Origin: an uncultured Flavobacteriaceae bacterium
GTDB lineage: Bacteria; Bacteroidota; Bacteroidia; Flavobacteriales; Flavobacteriaceae
DNA: 64,000 bases
NCBI GenBank assembly: GCA_938029725.1
Contig: CALHGE010000031.1
Location: 1-64,000, forward strand
Reading direction: 5' to 3'
Part shown: piece after piece, positions 9,115 through 17,161 of the stretch
How positions within the stretch are numbered: position 1 is the first letter of the stretch
Layout of the letters: the number at the start of each line of letters is the position of its first letter
Translations under genes and position numbers: made by a program
Notes under the pieces: model-generated
Databases searched by the model: none
Told to the model about the DNA's origin: nothing
Seen by the model: only the letters and a program-made list of their open reading frames with translations

Positions 9115-10353
9115 TTACATCTGTTGTTCTTCTAACTCGCTGATTTTCTTTGGTAGCGTAAGTTCAAAACCCTCTGATTTTGATGCTTTTATTGCTTTGA
9201 AATAGTCTACATACATTCTGGTAATTTCAGACATTGGTAAAGAACAGGCGGCTTTGTAGTTTGTTTTACCCAATTGAATTCGATATTCTTCTTGAGTAAT
9301 AATTTTCTCAATCGCGTCTGCTAAAGATGCGGTACTTGCTGGGTCAAAAAATTCTCCGGTGTAGCCTTCTTCTCGAACTAAAATACTCAAATCGCCCAAG
9401 TCGGGGAGTACTACGGCATTACCGTAACTTCCAGCTTGGTGCAGTACACCTGAACTTCCGGTAGTTGAAGTGTACGGAAATACAGTGACCGCGCTTTCAC
9501 CAAATATTCTCGGTACATCTTCTTCGGCCACATATCCGGTAAATTTTATTTGTGGTACATGGCTATATTTTTTTTTCATTGAATCTAAATAACCAGGTGT
9601 ATTCGGACTGTCGGTACCAGCGATAACAATTTCAATATCTTCAGTAGTTCTCGTACGAATCAATTCAATTGCTTCGATTAAAATCTCTACTTTTTTATAG
9701 GTTCCGAACTTGCCAAAGGCCATAACTTGTTTTGGCCCTGCAGGCAATAGATAACTTGGTTCAGGAGGTGTTTCAAAAGAACCATGTGGAATTAATGCGA
9801 TGTTTCGCGCTTTATATTTCTTTTCAAGAATAGTTACATATTTACTAATAGTAACAGCTAGTATATCTGATGCTAAAACAAAGCGCGTTAATGTGGTGCC
9901 TATAAAGTTATAGACTTTTTGTAATACCTTATTTTTTGTAAATCCGGCGTTTTCCAAATCTACTTGTTCAAGAATATTATGAAGTAGTGAAATTGTAGGA
10001 ATACCTTTTAATCTGCATACCATAGGAAGCATTAGGCCTAGCGCTGCTGGAATTTTTTTATCTCCAAATTTTAAAAATTGGAGGTTAAATAAAACGGCAT
10101 CAGGTTTGGTTTTAGAAATGACTTTAGATATTTTTAAAAGGTTGGTATAATCATTAAAATTCCAACATTCCTTTACCGTTATTTTACAACCCTGTTCTTC
10201 AAATTTTAGGTCTTTCGCTTCAGCCGTAACATCAGTAATGAGAACAATCTCAGTCACTTCTTCTTGAAGTCTAAAATGTTTAACTAAGTGATATCCGTAT
10301 TCAGTGAGGGTTACTTTGCTCGGTGGGTAAGCCGTGACAATTGCTAATTTCAT
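9115..10353 (-). CDS. GT4-family glycosyltransferase
   Basis: This 412-residue cytoplasmic enzyme has a two-Rossmann GT-B layout. The N-terminal half opens with IVTAYPPSK and contains ISLLHN. The C-terminal donor domain has VMAFGKFGTYKK, IVIAGTDSP and IKFTGYV. The usual EX7E region reads SSGVLHQAGSYGN, with glutamine where the second glutamate normally stands, a variant that may still be active. It is the last gene of the minus-strand group STAS-flippase-GT4 and probably adds sugars to the glycan. The Pel system also pairs a GT4 with a Wzx-like transporter, but homology to PelF is not shown. Confidence 0.85.
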   Translation of the reverse strand: MKLAIVTAYPPSKVTLTEYGYHLVKHFRLQEEVTEIVLITDVTAEAKDLKFEEQGCKITVKECWNFNDYTNLLKISKVISKTKPDAVLFNLQFLKFGDKKIPAALGLMLPMVCRLKGIPTISLLHNILEQVDLENAGFTKNKVLQKVYNFIGTTLTRFVLASDILAVTISKYVTILEKKYKARNIALIPHGSFETPPEPSYLLPAGPKQVMAFGKFGTYKKVEILIEAIELIRTRTTEDIEIVIAGTDSPNTPGYLDSMKKKYSHVPQIKFTGYVAEEDVPRIFGESAVTVFPYTSTTGSSGVLHQAGSYGNAVVLPDLGDLSILVREEGYTGEFFDPASTASLADAIEKIITQEEYRIQLGKTNYKAACSLPMSEITRMYVDYFKAIKASKSEGFELTLPKKISELEEQQM

Positions 10354-10478
10354 AGGGTTAAGTTTATACTAGTAAATTGGTTATTTATAATTTAAAGTTT
10401 CGATTAAAATGATTTGTACTATACAGCTTCACCTCAGCTAAAATTTCGCTTTAGCTACGAGTAAAATATTTTAAATCA

Positions 10479-11732
10479 CTAGCTCTCGAGGGGTTTATTT
10501 GCATAGGTTTTATGTACAAAATAAATGAGCTGTGCAATCAATAAACCGACCATTGCGATGATTTGAACTTGAACAACAACGGCAAGGCTGTCGTGAAAAA
10601 ACACCACTAAAAGAATCTGTGATACTCCTAGTACACCTGAAAATATAACAGGTACGTATTGGTCAAGGGATAAAAAGTAATAGGCGAAAATATTTGAAAT
10701 AGCGAACAATGAAGTGGCTAGTGCATATTGCCAAAGTAAACCTGCCATTGAAATATAGGCTTCTCCAAACAAAATAGAAATTATAAGTTCTGGAAGTAGA
10801 TAACAGGTACTAACAATGAGTAGTGACAGCACAGAAATATAGCCCACATATTTAAAAAGAATGGGGGCCGTTGGTTCTCCATCTTTTTGTTTTTGTACTA
10901 CTGCTGGTAGCAAAAGCATTACAAACATCCATGCTACAAAGTATACTGCTCTTCCAATTAATGCCAATGAAGCATAGAGCCCGGCATCAAGCGCATCAAA
11001 GTAGTGCTTTACTAACAATATGTCACTATTGTTGATTAGAATCTGAGTGAGCTCGTAACAGGCGGTAATTACCATGAATCGTGTTACTTGTTTTTGATAT
11101 TCTGGAGCTAGTTCTCTAGTTTTGAAAAAAGAAAAGTCTTTGAGGTTAGTAGGTATTAACCCGAAAAAGAAAGAGGCAACAATACCTAATGCGACGATAA
11201 GAGAAGGCTCTAAAGGAAGCAACATCAAGGCAATGATCGTTAGTATCAATCTACTCCACATTTCCGTTTGATAGGTAATAGAAAGCCTATTAAAATCTTG
11301 TTTACCTTGATACTTACCTCTGTTGACACTCATAAAAAAATAGAGCGGAACACCAAAGCCAAAGGCTGTAAACATCCATGAATTTTGTGTATTAAATAGT
11401 AGTTGAAGATCTTTTGCAAAAAAGAGAACTAGGATGCCTACGGCAATTCCGAAAATAGCAGAATACCGATACATTTTATTTTGAAAAGCAATCCATTGCT
11501 TATTTTCGAAAAGTACGGCGAACTTTGCCGTCGCTAATTGAAAGGTCATGCCCATAAATGATAAAACCAATAAAAGCGTAATTAATAGGGCTGCATCAGC
11601 AAAAGCTTCAGGCCCCAAAAGACGACCTAAAACTAAGTTATACAGGTAGTTGCCAACATTAACAATTAGCACACTAGCCATAAAAACCTGTTCAGGAGAT
11701 ACTTTTTTTAAGGTGAGCCTAAATGCGGTCAT
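10479..11732 (-). CDS. Wzx/MATE-like polysaccharide flippase
   Basis: The 417-residue hydrophobic protein has about 12 membrane segments and an N-terminal LGRLLGPEAFADA motif typical of O-antigen/polysaccharide transporters of the MOP superfamily. It should move lipid-linked or nascent glycan across the inner membrane. Its start overlaps the 3' end of the STAS gene by 14 bp, showing translational coupling. A 7-bp hairpin (AGCTAAA/TTTAGCT, 10436-10456) follows the gene. The neighbours (GT4, GT2 fusions, TPR-barrel exporter) support a surface-glycan role. Confidence 0.85.
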   Translation of the reverse strand: MTAFRLTLKKVSPEQVFMASVLIVNVGNYLYNLVLGRLLGPEAFADAALLITLLLVLSFMGMTFQLATAKFAVLFENKQWIAFQNKMYRYSAIFGIAVGILVLFFAKDLQLLFNTQNSWMFTAFGFGVPLYFFMSVNRGKYQGKQDFNRLSITYQTEMWSRLILTIIALMLLPLEPSLIVALGIVASFFFGLIPTNLKDFSFFKTRELAPEYQKQVTRFMVITACYELTQILINNSDILLVKHYFDALDAGLYASLALIGRAVYFVAWMFVMLLLPAVVQKQKDGEPTAPILFKYVGYISVLSLLIVSTCYLLPELIISILFGEAYISMAGLLWQYALATSLFAISNIFAYYFLSLDQYVPVIFSGVLGVSQILLVVFFHDSLAVVVQVQIIAMVGLLIAQLIYFVHKTYANKPLES

Positions 11733-12021
11733 GGCTAAGAATGTATGAGGTTTTAGTAGACTTCATCGTCATTGCTATATTTTTGTTATCTCTACCAATA
11801 ATTTGAATAATCCGATTACTTTTCATAAAATCAAGGTATAGTTGCTCGATTTCAAATGCACCGCCAGACTCCATATAAGTGACATCATCTAGGTTTAAAA
11901 TAATTTCATCAAATTCTAGTAAGAAAGAATGAAAATGTTGCTTGAGCATTACAGCGTTTTCAGACGATAGTTCACCTACCACATTAATTACACTGTCATT
12001 CTGGTTTACTTCTAAAGCCAT
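11719..12021 (-). CDS. STAS-domain (anti-sigma antagonist-like) protein with altered phosphosite
   Basis: The 100-residue protein follows the STAS pattern: VINVVGEL near the start, IILNLDDVTYM, then a helix. In SpoIIAA-type proteins the DSSG motif carries the phosphorylated serine. Here the motif reads ESGG (residues 51-54), so the phosphorylatable serine position appears to be glycine (G53). It may bind a partner constitutively or use a different switch. It begins the flippase-GT4 operon and overlaps the flippase gene by 14 bp, which links partner-switching regulation to glycan export. Confidence 0.78.
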   Translation of the reverse strand: MALEVNQNDSVINVVGELSSENAVMLKQHFHSFLLEFDEIILNLDDVTYMESGGAFEIEQLYLDFMKSNRIIQIIGRDNKNIAMTMKSTKTSYILSHDRI

Positions 12022-12151
12022 AATTTTTTATTTTGGGGGTTAAGATTTAATTCAATATGCGAATATCCTTTTTACAAAAAAGGGAATTACATTTAGTAAA
12101 CGGATGATGATTTTCTGCAAACCAATGGTATGACATTACAGGGTATCGTTT

Positions 12152-13291
12152 TTATCTATAGGTAAACGCTATTTGCGCAAGTTGACCAACAATTTTCACA
12201 GAATCTTTCATAGATAGTTTAGAACCATCTGCATGAATCCATCGTTTGAGGGGTTGCTCACAAATAAATTGCTGAACATTAGCCTTGCCATAGTGTTTAC
12301 GCATTCTCATGAAAATTTCTACATCGAATATCCATTTCGTAATAAAGGGTTTTGTGAAGAGCAATGGAATGATATCTTTTCGCATGATTTTAGCGCCACA
12401 TTGCGTGTCATTAAAGGGCATTTGAAGAATGGTTCTTATAATAAGATTTATAGTCATACTTATTATTTTCCGTGCCGATTCTTTTGTTATGTCGGCGCCC
12501 ATTCTGGCCATTCTCGAACCACTGACAATTTTAAAATCAGAATCTTCTAATGTTTCTACTAAGTCATGAAAGTCTCTAAAATCGGTCGACAAATCTGCAT
12601 CTAAAAAACCAATGTAATCAAGTTGCGGGTCTTTGGCTAAATGAAGCATTCCCTGACGTACTGCTTCTGCTTTACCACCATTTTTTTCACAGTCAAAAAC
12701 GCTAATGTGACTCTTGTTCGCCAGTTTTAGTTCTTCTAGTACCTGAAGTGTATTATCTGTACTACCATCATTCACAAAACATAAGTGATACCCTAGGTTT
12801 TTGTGTGCAAATTCTTTGAATTCATCACTTGATAGTCGTTCTTCCTCATTATAACATGGTATTACCACCCCAACACAGTTCTTTTGTAATAATTGTGTTT
12901 CAGTTGTGTTCGTTAAAATGGTATCCGTTTCAGGAGCACCTATAAGCCTCTTAATTCGTGCTGCCATTTCTTCTAGGCTCACTGGCTTTTTCATGTAGTC
13001 TTCAATACCCAAAGCGAAACCATCAATTATAACATTTTCTTCCGTATTACCTGACATGACCAAAATTGGGGTTTTTGATTTTTTGGTTGTGCGAATATGT
13101 TTAACCACATCTAAGCCAGATATACCAGGCATATTAATATCAACAAGAACCAAATCTGGCTTAAAAGATTCAAATAATGAAATTCCTTTTTCTCCAGAAT
13201 CTGCGACTGCTACAGTATAGCCAATTTCTAAGAGTCTTTTTTCTACTGATAATAAAATTAGTTGTTGGTCATCAATGGCTAATATTTTCAT
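12152..13291 (-). CDS. Response-regulator receiver domain fused to a polyprenyl-phosphate sugar synthase-type GT2 (copy 2)
   Basis: This protein has the same architecture as the 1560-2756 gene, and the two are clear paralogues. The receiver domain (1-120) has D7/D8, phospho-acceptor D51, S80 and K102. The GT2 domain starts near 134 with VVIPCYNEEE and shows NDGSTDNT, DADLSTDF, SGSRMARMGA, DTQCGAKIM and FDVEIFMRM. This copy lacks the 8-residue insertion of copy 1 and so represents the standard receiver. The leader has TACTTAAAACCCAAA three bases before the ATG, identical to that of the receiver gene at 22988. The inferred product is a lipid-linked hexose for the GT-C-like protein. Confidence 0.9.
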   Translation of the reverse strand: MKILAIDDQQLILLSVEKRLLEIGYTVAVADSGEKGISLFESFKPDLVLVDINMPGISGLDVVKHIRTTKKSKTPILVMSGNTEENVIIDGFALGIEDYMKKPVSLEEMAARIKRLIGAPETDTILTNTTETQLLQKNCVGVVIPCYNEEERLSSDEFKEFAHKNLGYHLCFVNDGSTDNTLQVLEELKLANKSHISVFDCEKNGGKAEAVRQGMLHLAKDPQLDYIGFLDADLSTDFRDFHDLVETLEDSDFKIVSGSRMARMGADITKESARKIISMTINLIIRTILQMPFNDTQCGAKIMRKDIIPLLFTKPFITKWIFDVEIFMRMRKHYGKANVQQFICEQPLKRWIHADGSKLSMKDSVKIVGQLAQIAFTYR

Positions 13292-14128
13292 TAATTTGGG
13301 TTTTAAGTATAGAAAAGATATATGATTAAATACCTTTTCGGGGGGTTAATTATAGGATTGATTTATTGTCATTTGTAATCCATATCTTACATAAAACGAA
13401 TTATTAGCGTAATAGTATGTTAGGAAGCCCTTATTCGTTCAAATGCACTTTTGGGTAGCATCTTTATTAATTCTAGTTTCGTTCCTTTTAAAGTGTTTTC
13501 ATAGTTTATATATTAATAGGTGTTAAAATAAAAATATTGTTAGGGCAGCCGCCACTTAACCCAAAAGCAGGCTACCCAAAACAACATTTCAAGGGAATTG
13601 ACTTAACTATTATTTTATTTTTTTGTTTACTCCAAGTACATATCATTTTTGATTCTCTAAGAATAGGAATCATTTTTTATTTTTTAAACCAATTACATAG
13701 AATGTATTACAACTAGGTTTGACCTTGACATATATTTTAAAAGAGTAATAGCAGCCTTTGTATCAAATTCAAGAACCTTCTCTAGATCTAGAGGTATTAA
13801 TGATAGCCCCTTGACTAGCTTGCTCATCGCTGATTTGAAATTTCAAAAGGTTTCTTTAACCAAAGTTTCGTTTACATTGCACCCATCTTAGTTTTTCAAT
13901 AGCTGTTATGACATCCTTATTATATTTACCTTCTTCTGAGAACGAGACAAATATCTTAAACATAGCTTTTGTAAATCGGCATTTTCGTTCGATAGAAGTT
14001 TAGTGTAGATGAATGAACCATATCGTACTTCCAAAGCCAAAAGGTCACCACTACCTTTATAATTGAAATCAATACTAATAAATACAAACAATTAACGTTA
14101 TGTATCTGTAGTAAAAATCTCACTTCTT
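13292..14128. other. Gene-free divergent intergenic region
   Basis: No gene is supported in these 837 bases. A 61-codon TTG-started frame at 13906-14091 (minus) has no domain and poor coding character. A perfect 11-bp inverted repeat, TTTTGGGTAGC (13449-13459) and GCTACCCAAAA (13571-13581), brackets 111 bp. The region probably holds control sequences for the divergent REC-GT2 copy 2 and TPR-barrel genes. Confidence 0.5.
13295..13309 (-). promoter_or_regulatory. Shared leader motif TACTTAAAACCCAAA (copy before REC-GT2 copy 2)
   Basis: This 15-nt sequence lies three bases before the ATG of REC-GT2 copy 2. It is identical, with identical spacing, to the leader of the CheY-like gene at 22587-22988. 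Related forms (CTTAACCC) precede the STAS and GT4 genes. It may be a translation-enhancing leader or the trace of common descent. Confidence 0.5.
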
Positions 14129-16189
14129 ATGATTCGCTATTATCTCATTATTATTACCTTCTTTTCATTTTCAATTTTGCTTGCTCAAAGTAAGATGCAA
14201 GAGGGCTTTAGCCTTCTTGAAAAAGGAGATTTCGAAGAAGCAGAGGTATTCTTTGCTGAGTATTTAAAAACAGATTCTGAAAATAAAACAGCACTGCTTT
14301 GTTATGGTCGTGCGGTTGGCTTAAGTGGCGAACCTGTCAAAGCAACCGGCTTATTTGCAGAATTGCTGGAAACCTACCCAACCGATTTTGAAGTAGCAAT
14401 TAATTATAATGAATCATTTTTATGGGCAAAGAAGTATGAAGAAGCAAAACCCTTATACGCCAAAATGGTGGAAGATTATCCAACTAAATTTGCCGCGGTA
14501 TTAGGCTATGCGAATACACTAAGTAATCTTAAGGAGTTTGAAGAGGCACTCAAGTTAGTAGAAAAAGCACTAGAACTAGAGCCTGATAATGCAAGTGCAA
14601 AGATTTCGCGTAAATACATGAGATTAGGCTTAGCCAGTACCTTTGTAAATAAACAGAATTATGCCAGCGGAGAAAAATGGCTAAAAGAAATTTTTGTTGA
14701 TTTTCCTGATGATAAAGATGCCCTACTCAACTTATCAAATCTATACCTTATTACGAAGCAGGTGGATAGTGCTAAAGTGATGTACAAACGATATGCTAGT
14801 TCGCCTAAAGATTCTATAACGGCTCTAAACGGTATTGCCTTGGCAGAACATATAGGAGAGAATGACAAACAGGCATTACTCGTTGTTAAATCTTCTAAAG
14901 CTAAGGTGCTGCAATTTGATGATTTTGAGTTAACTGAACGCACTTACGAACGGTACATACAGGCATTGATTTGGAATCGAAAATTTATTAGTGCCAAACG
15001 ACAAATAGATAGTTTAGAACAGGTACATAAGAATCGGAATTGGATTCATGCGCTTAAAGCCACACTCGGACTTTATATTGGGGAGTCTAAAAATAGTATT
15101 GCAAGTTATGATGCTATTCTTGCGAATGATAGTACCTCTTTTGATGGTAATTTAGGAAAAGCGAATGCGATGTTCGCAGCAGATAGAATTATACCAGCAT
15201 ATCAATCGGCATCGAATACACTGAAATTTTATAAAAATCAAAAAGATGCTCTCGGCTTTATTGAAAAGCTCGACTTGATTTATACCCCTTTTGTAGAAGA
15301 GCATGTCGCTTATACTTTTGACAATGGTAACAATGTAGCTTTTTCTACAAATACTACGGTCAACCTACCCTTGTCCACTAAATTTCGCACAACGGTTAGT
15401 TACCAATTCAGAACAACTGAAAATACAGTTACTTTAAATAAAGCGAATTCTCGCGTTTTATTGGCTGGCTTGGAATATAAACTATTCCCTAAAACAAATT
15501 TTAAAGGAGTATTCGGAATCAATAATTCACGGTTTATGACAGAGGCATATACGCAGCCTGTCTTAGATTTAAAACTGCAGACACAACCTTTTAAATTACA
15601 AAATCTAGATCTCGGCTATCAGCGAGAGGTTCAGAGTTTTAATGCAGAACTTATTGAACGTGAAATCGTACTCAATCATTTTGGACTCAACTATAATCTA
15701 GGCACTAATTTTAACTTAGGTTGGTATACCCAGCTCATGCATACCCAGCAAAGTGATGAAAACGTAAGAAACCTATTGTTTACATCTTTGTATTATAATC
15801 TACTTCGTAAACCTGCGTTGAAAGTGGGTATCAATTATCAATATGTAGCTTTTAAAGATCAAGTACCAACCATTTATTTTAGTCCAGAAATATACCAGGC
15901 CGTTGAATTTTTTGCTGATTTAAGAGGTCAATTTTCTGATAAAACAAGCTATATGATTAGCGCAGCTACTGGTTTACAGCAAGTAGAAGAAGACCCGCAA
16001 ACAGCTATTTTTAGAGCAGAAACAAGTATACAACATCAACATTCTAAACGCCTGAGTTTTCAAGCCTATGGTAAGTATAGTAATATTGCTTCGGCTACTG
16101 CTGCTGGTTTTGAATTTACTGAGGTAGGGGTGAAGGTGAAATGGTTGTTTGCAAAAATGCCGTTATTTTCAATACAACTTGATGAGTAA
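14129..16189 (+). CDS. TPR plus outer-membrane beta-barrel protein, putative glycan exporter
   Basis: A signal peptide (about 1-19, ending LLAQ) is followed by tetratricopeptide-like helical repeats from about 20 to 370. One clear unit is EEALKLVEKALELEPDN near 145. The final 300 residues alternate polar and hydrophobic residues with aromatic strand ends, as in a beta-barrel, and finish near the C-terminus with a strand and short tail. PelB, PgaA and BcsC of exopolysaccharide systems have the same TPR-then-barrel layout. Together with the flippase and glycosyltransferases on the other strand, this suggests polymer export across the outer membrane. Sequence homology to those proteins is not established. 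Confidence 0.75.
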   Translation: MIRYYLIIITFFSFSILLAQSKMQEGFSLLEKGDFEEAEVFFAEYLKTDSENKTALLCYGRAVGLSGEPVKATGLFAELLETYPTDFEVAINYNESFLWAKKYEEAKPLYAKMVEDYPTKFAAVLGYANTLSNLKEFEEALKLVEKALELEPDNASAKISRKYMRLGLASTFVNKQNYASGEKWLKEIFVDFPDDKDALLNLSNLYLITKQVDSAKVMYKRYASSPKDSITALNGIALAEHIGENDKQALLVVKSSKAKVLQFDDFELTERTYERYIQALIWNRKFISAKRQIDSLEQVHKNRNWIHALKATLGLYIGESKNSIASYDAILANDSTSFDGNLGKANAMFAADRIIPAYQSASNTLKFYKNQKDALGFIEKLDLIYTPFVEEHVAYTFDNGNNVAFSTNTTVNLPLSTKFRTTVSYQFRTTENTVTLNKANSRVLLAGLEYKLFPKTNFKGVFGINNSRFMTEAYTQPVLDLKLQTQPFKLQNLDLGYQREVQSFNAELIEREIVLNHFGLNYNLGTNFNLGWYTQLMHTQQSDENVRNLLFTSLYYNLLRKPALKVGINYQYVAFKDQVPTIYFSPEIYQAVEFFADLRGQFSDKTSYMISAATGLQQVEEDPQTAIFRAETSIQHQHSKRLSFQAYGKYSNIASATAAGFEFTEVGVKVKWLFAKMPLFSIQLDE

Positions 16190-16353
16190 TGATATCAGCT
16201 TTAGGTTCATGATTTAAGCTAAAATTGCGTATTGATTTACTTCTATAACGCTAGGTTTTTTCTTTTTTCGGTAGATACCTTCGGTATACATTTACAAGTG
16301 AAATTTTATATGAATTGTTTTTAAACATCTAAGCTCGATTTTTTGAACGCTTG

Positions 16354-16404
16354 CTAAAAGTAAAAGGATAGCCTCACTAATCGCAAGACTATCCTTTTAC
16401 TTAG
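16354..16404. other. Long perfect hairpin without a U-tract
   Basis: AAGTAAAAGGATAG (16358-16371) pairs perfectly with CTATCCTTTTACTT (16389-16402) across a 17-nt loop, and the stem extends outward with one bulge. It lies 165 bp after the TPR-barrel stop. No T-run follows, so it may be an atypical terminator, a structured RNA or a remnant of a small repeat element. Confidence 0.55.
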
Positions 16405-16888
16405 TAACTGCCATTCCTCTTGACCCAAACCTTTCAACGGAATAGCTCTCAAACACCTTACTACAAATTTGTCAATAGTTATTTCTCATATTGCCTTCCG
16501 TTTTGTTACCCAGTGCTAAATACCTGACTAAATTGACTTTTTATTTTCTAAATTTTTTAGGTCATTTTGATACGAAATGGATGCTATTGTATCTATGCAA
16601 TTTTGGGCAAAAGCAAAAGCAAAAGTAACATAGGATCGTGCAGCTAATAAAAGTCAAAAATGTTTCATAGGATGCAGGTTTAATTGAATATTTTAAATAG
16701 CTGAACTCTAGTACTAAAAATTAAGGTGAATAGCTTAGCATACAGCCTACGGTCGTAGGGTGGAAGTTTTTATTTGTCAAGCGCTATATGGAGTCTTTTT
16801 TGATCTCGAAATTTTAAATATGAAATACTAGATCCTGTTTTTTGAATTAAATTGAGCCCCCTTTCGCATCTTGGAATGTGCGGGTGAT

Positions 16889-17002
16889 TTAAAACATTCC
16901 AGCGAGAGACATACCAGCGATAACAACGACTGAGGATATAACCGTCTTTAAAACAGTTACCATAGCTTTCAAAGTAAATAATAATAGCAGACTATTTTTC
17001 AT
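16889..17002 (-). CDS. Possible 37-residue hydrophobic small membrane peptide
   Basis: An ATG-initiated frame encodes 37 residues beginning MKNSLLLLFTLKAMVTV and ending in GMSLAGMF. It has two lysines near the N-terminal half and a hydrophobic segment (about 20-36) that could span a membrane. A promoter-like pair, TTTG-N16-TACGTTTA, lies 18 bp upstream. An 8-bp inverted repeat (TGGAATGT/ACATTCCA, 16872-16901) overlaps the stop codon and could form a 3' hairpin. It is encoded just downstream of the NO-sensing operon. It may be random, and conservation would decide. Confidence 0.4.
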   Translation of the reverse strand: MKNSLLLLFTLKAMVTVLKTVISSVVVIAGMSLAGMF

Positions 17003-17019
17003 AATGAATACATTTAAGT

Positions 17020-17047
17020 TAAACGTAGGTTTTAAATACAACTCAAA
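17020..17047 (-). promoter_or_regulatory. Putative promoter of the small frame (TTTG-N16-TACGTTTA)
   Basis: On the minus strand TTTG (17047-17044) and TACGTTTA (17027-17020) are separated by 16 bp, near the Bacteroidetes -33/-7 pattern (7 of 8 at -7). The spacing is slightly short. Its position 18 bp before the ATG of the 37-aa frame fits. Confidence 0.4.
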
Positions 17048-17074
17048 GGTATCTTAAAGTTAGCGCTAGAAAAG

Positions 17075-17114
17075 ACCAGCGTCGGCAGATGATACTTTCG
17101 TATCGGTAGCTGGT
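17075..17114. other. Nested hairpin downstream of the LytTR gene
   Basis: ACCAGC (17075-17080) pairs with GCTGGT (17109-17114), enclosing a perfect GATAC-TTTC-GTATC hairpin (17091-17104). It lies about 48 bp after the end of the minus-strand signalling operon. It may stabilise or terminate that transcript, although no U-tract follows. Confidence 0.5.
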
Positions 17115-17161
17115 TCAAATTAATAGTTAACGGTTTAATTTACTAAAAAACACGGCGCTAT

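Larger units (their letters stand above)
16190..17161. other. Gene-poor region with hairpins and one possible small gene
   Basis: These 972 bases lie between the TPR-barrel gene and the signalling operon. They hold a 14-bp hairpin (16358-16402), a short GCAAAA triplicate (16607-16624), a CCTACG/CGTAGG hairpin (16746-16759), the small hydrophobic frame at 16889-17002 and a nested hairpin at 17075-17114. No larger gene is supported. Confidence 0.5.

Noticed and set aside
10436-10456. AGCTAAA/TTTAGCT hairpin as a terminator of the flippase gene
   Set aside because: The stem is only 7 bp, has AT-rich ends and no U-tract, so it is mentioned only in the gene entry.
13906-14091. 61-codon open frame on the minus strand
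   Set aside because: TTG start, no recognisable features and no promoter. It is more likely non-coding sequence in a control region.
16607-16624. Three GCAAAA units in tandem
   Set aside because: Too short and too low in complexity to support a functional repeat or CRISPR-like array.
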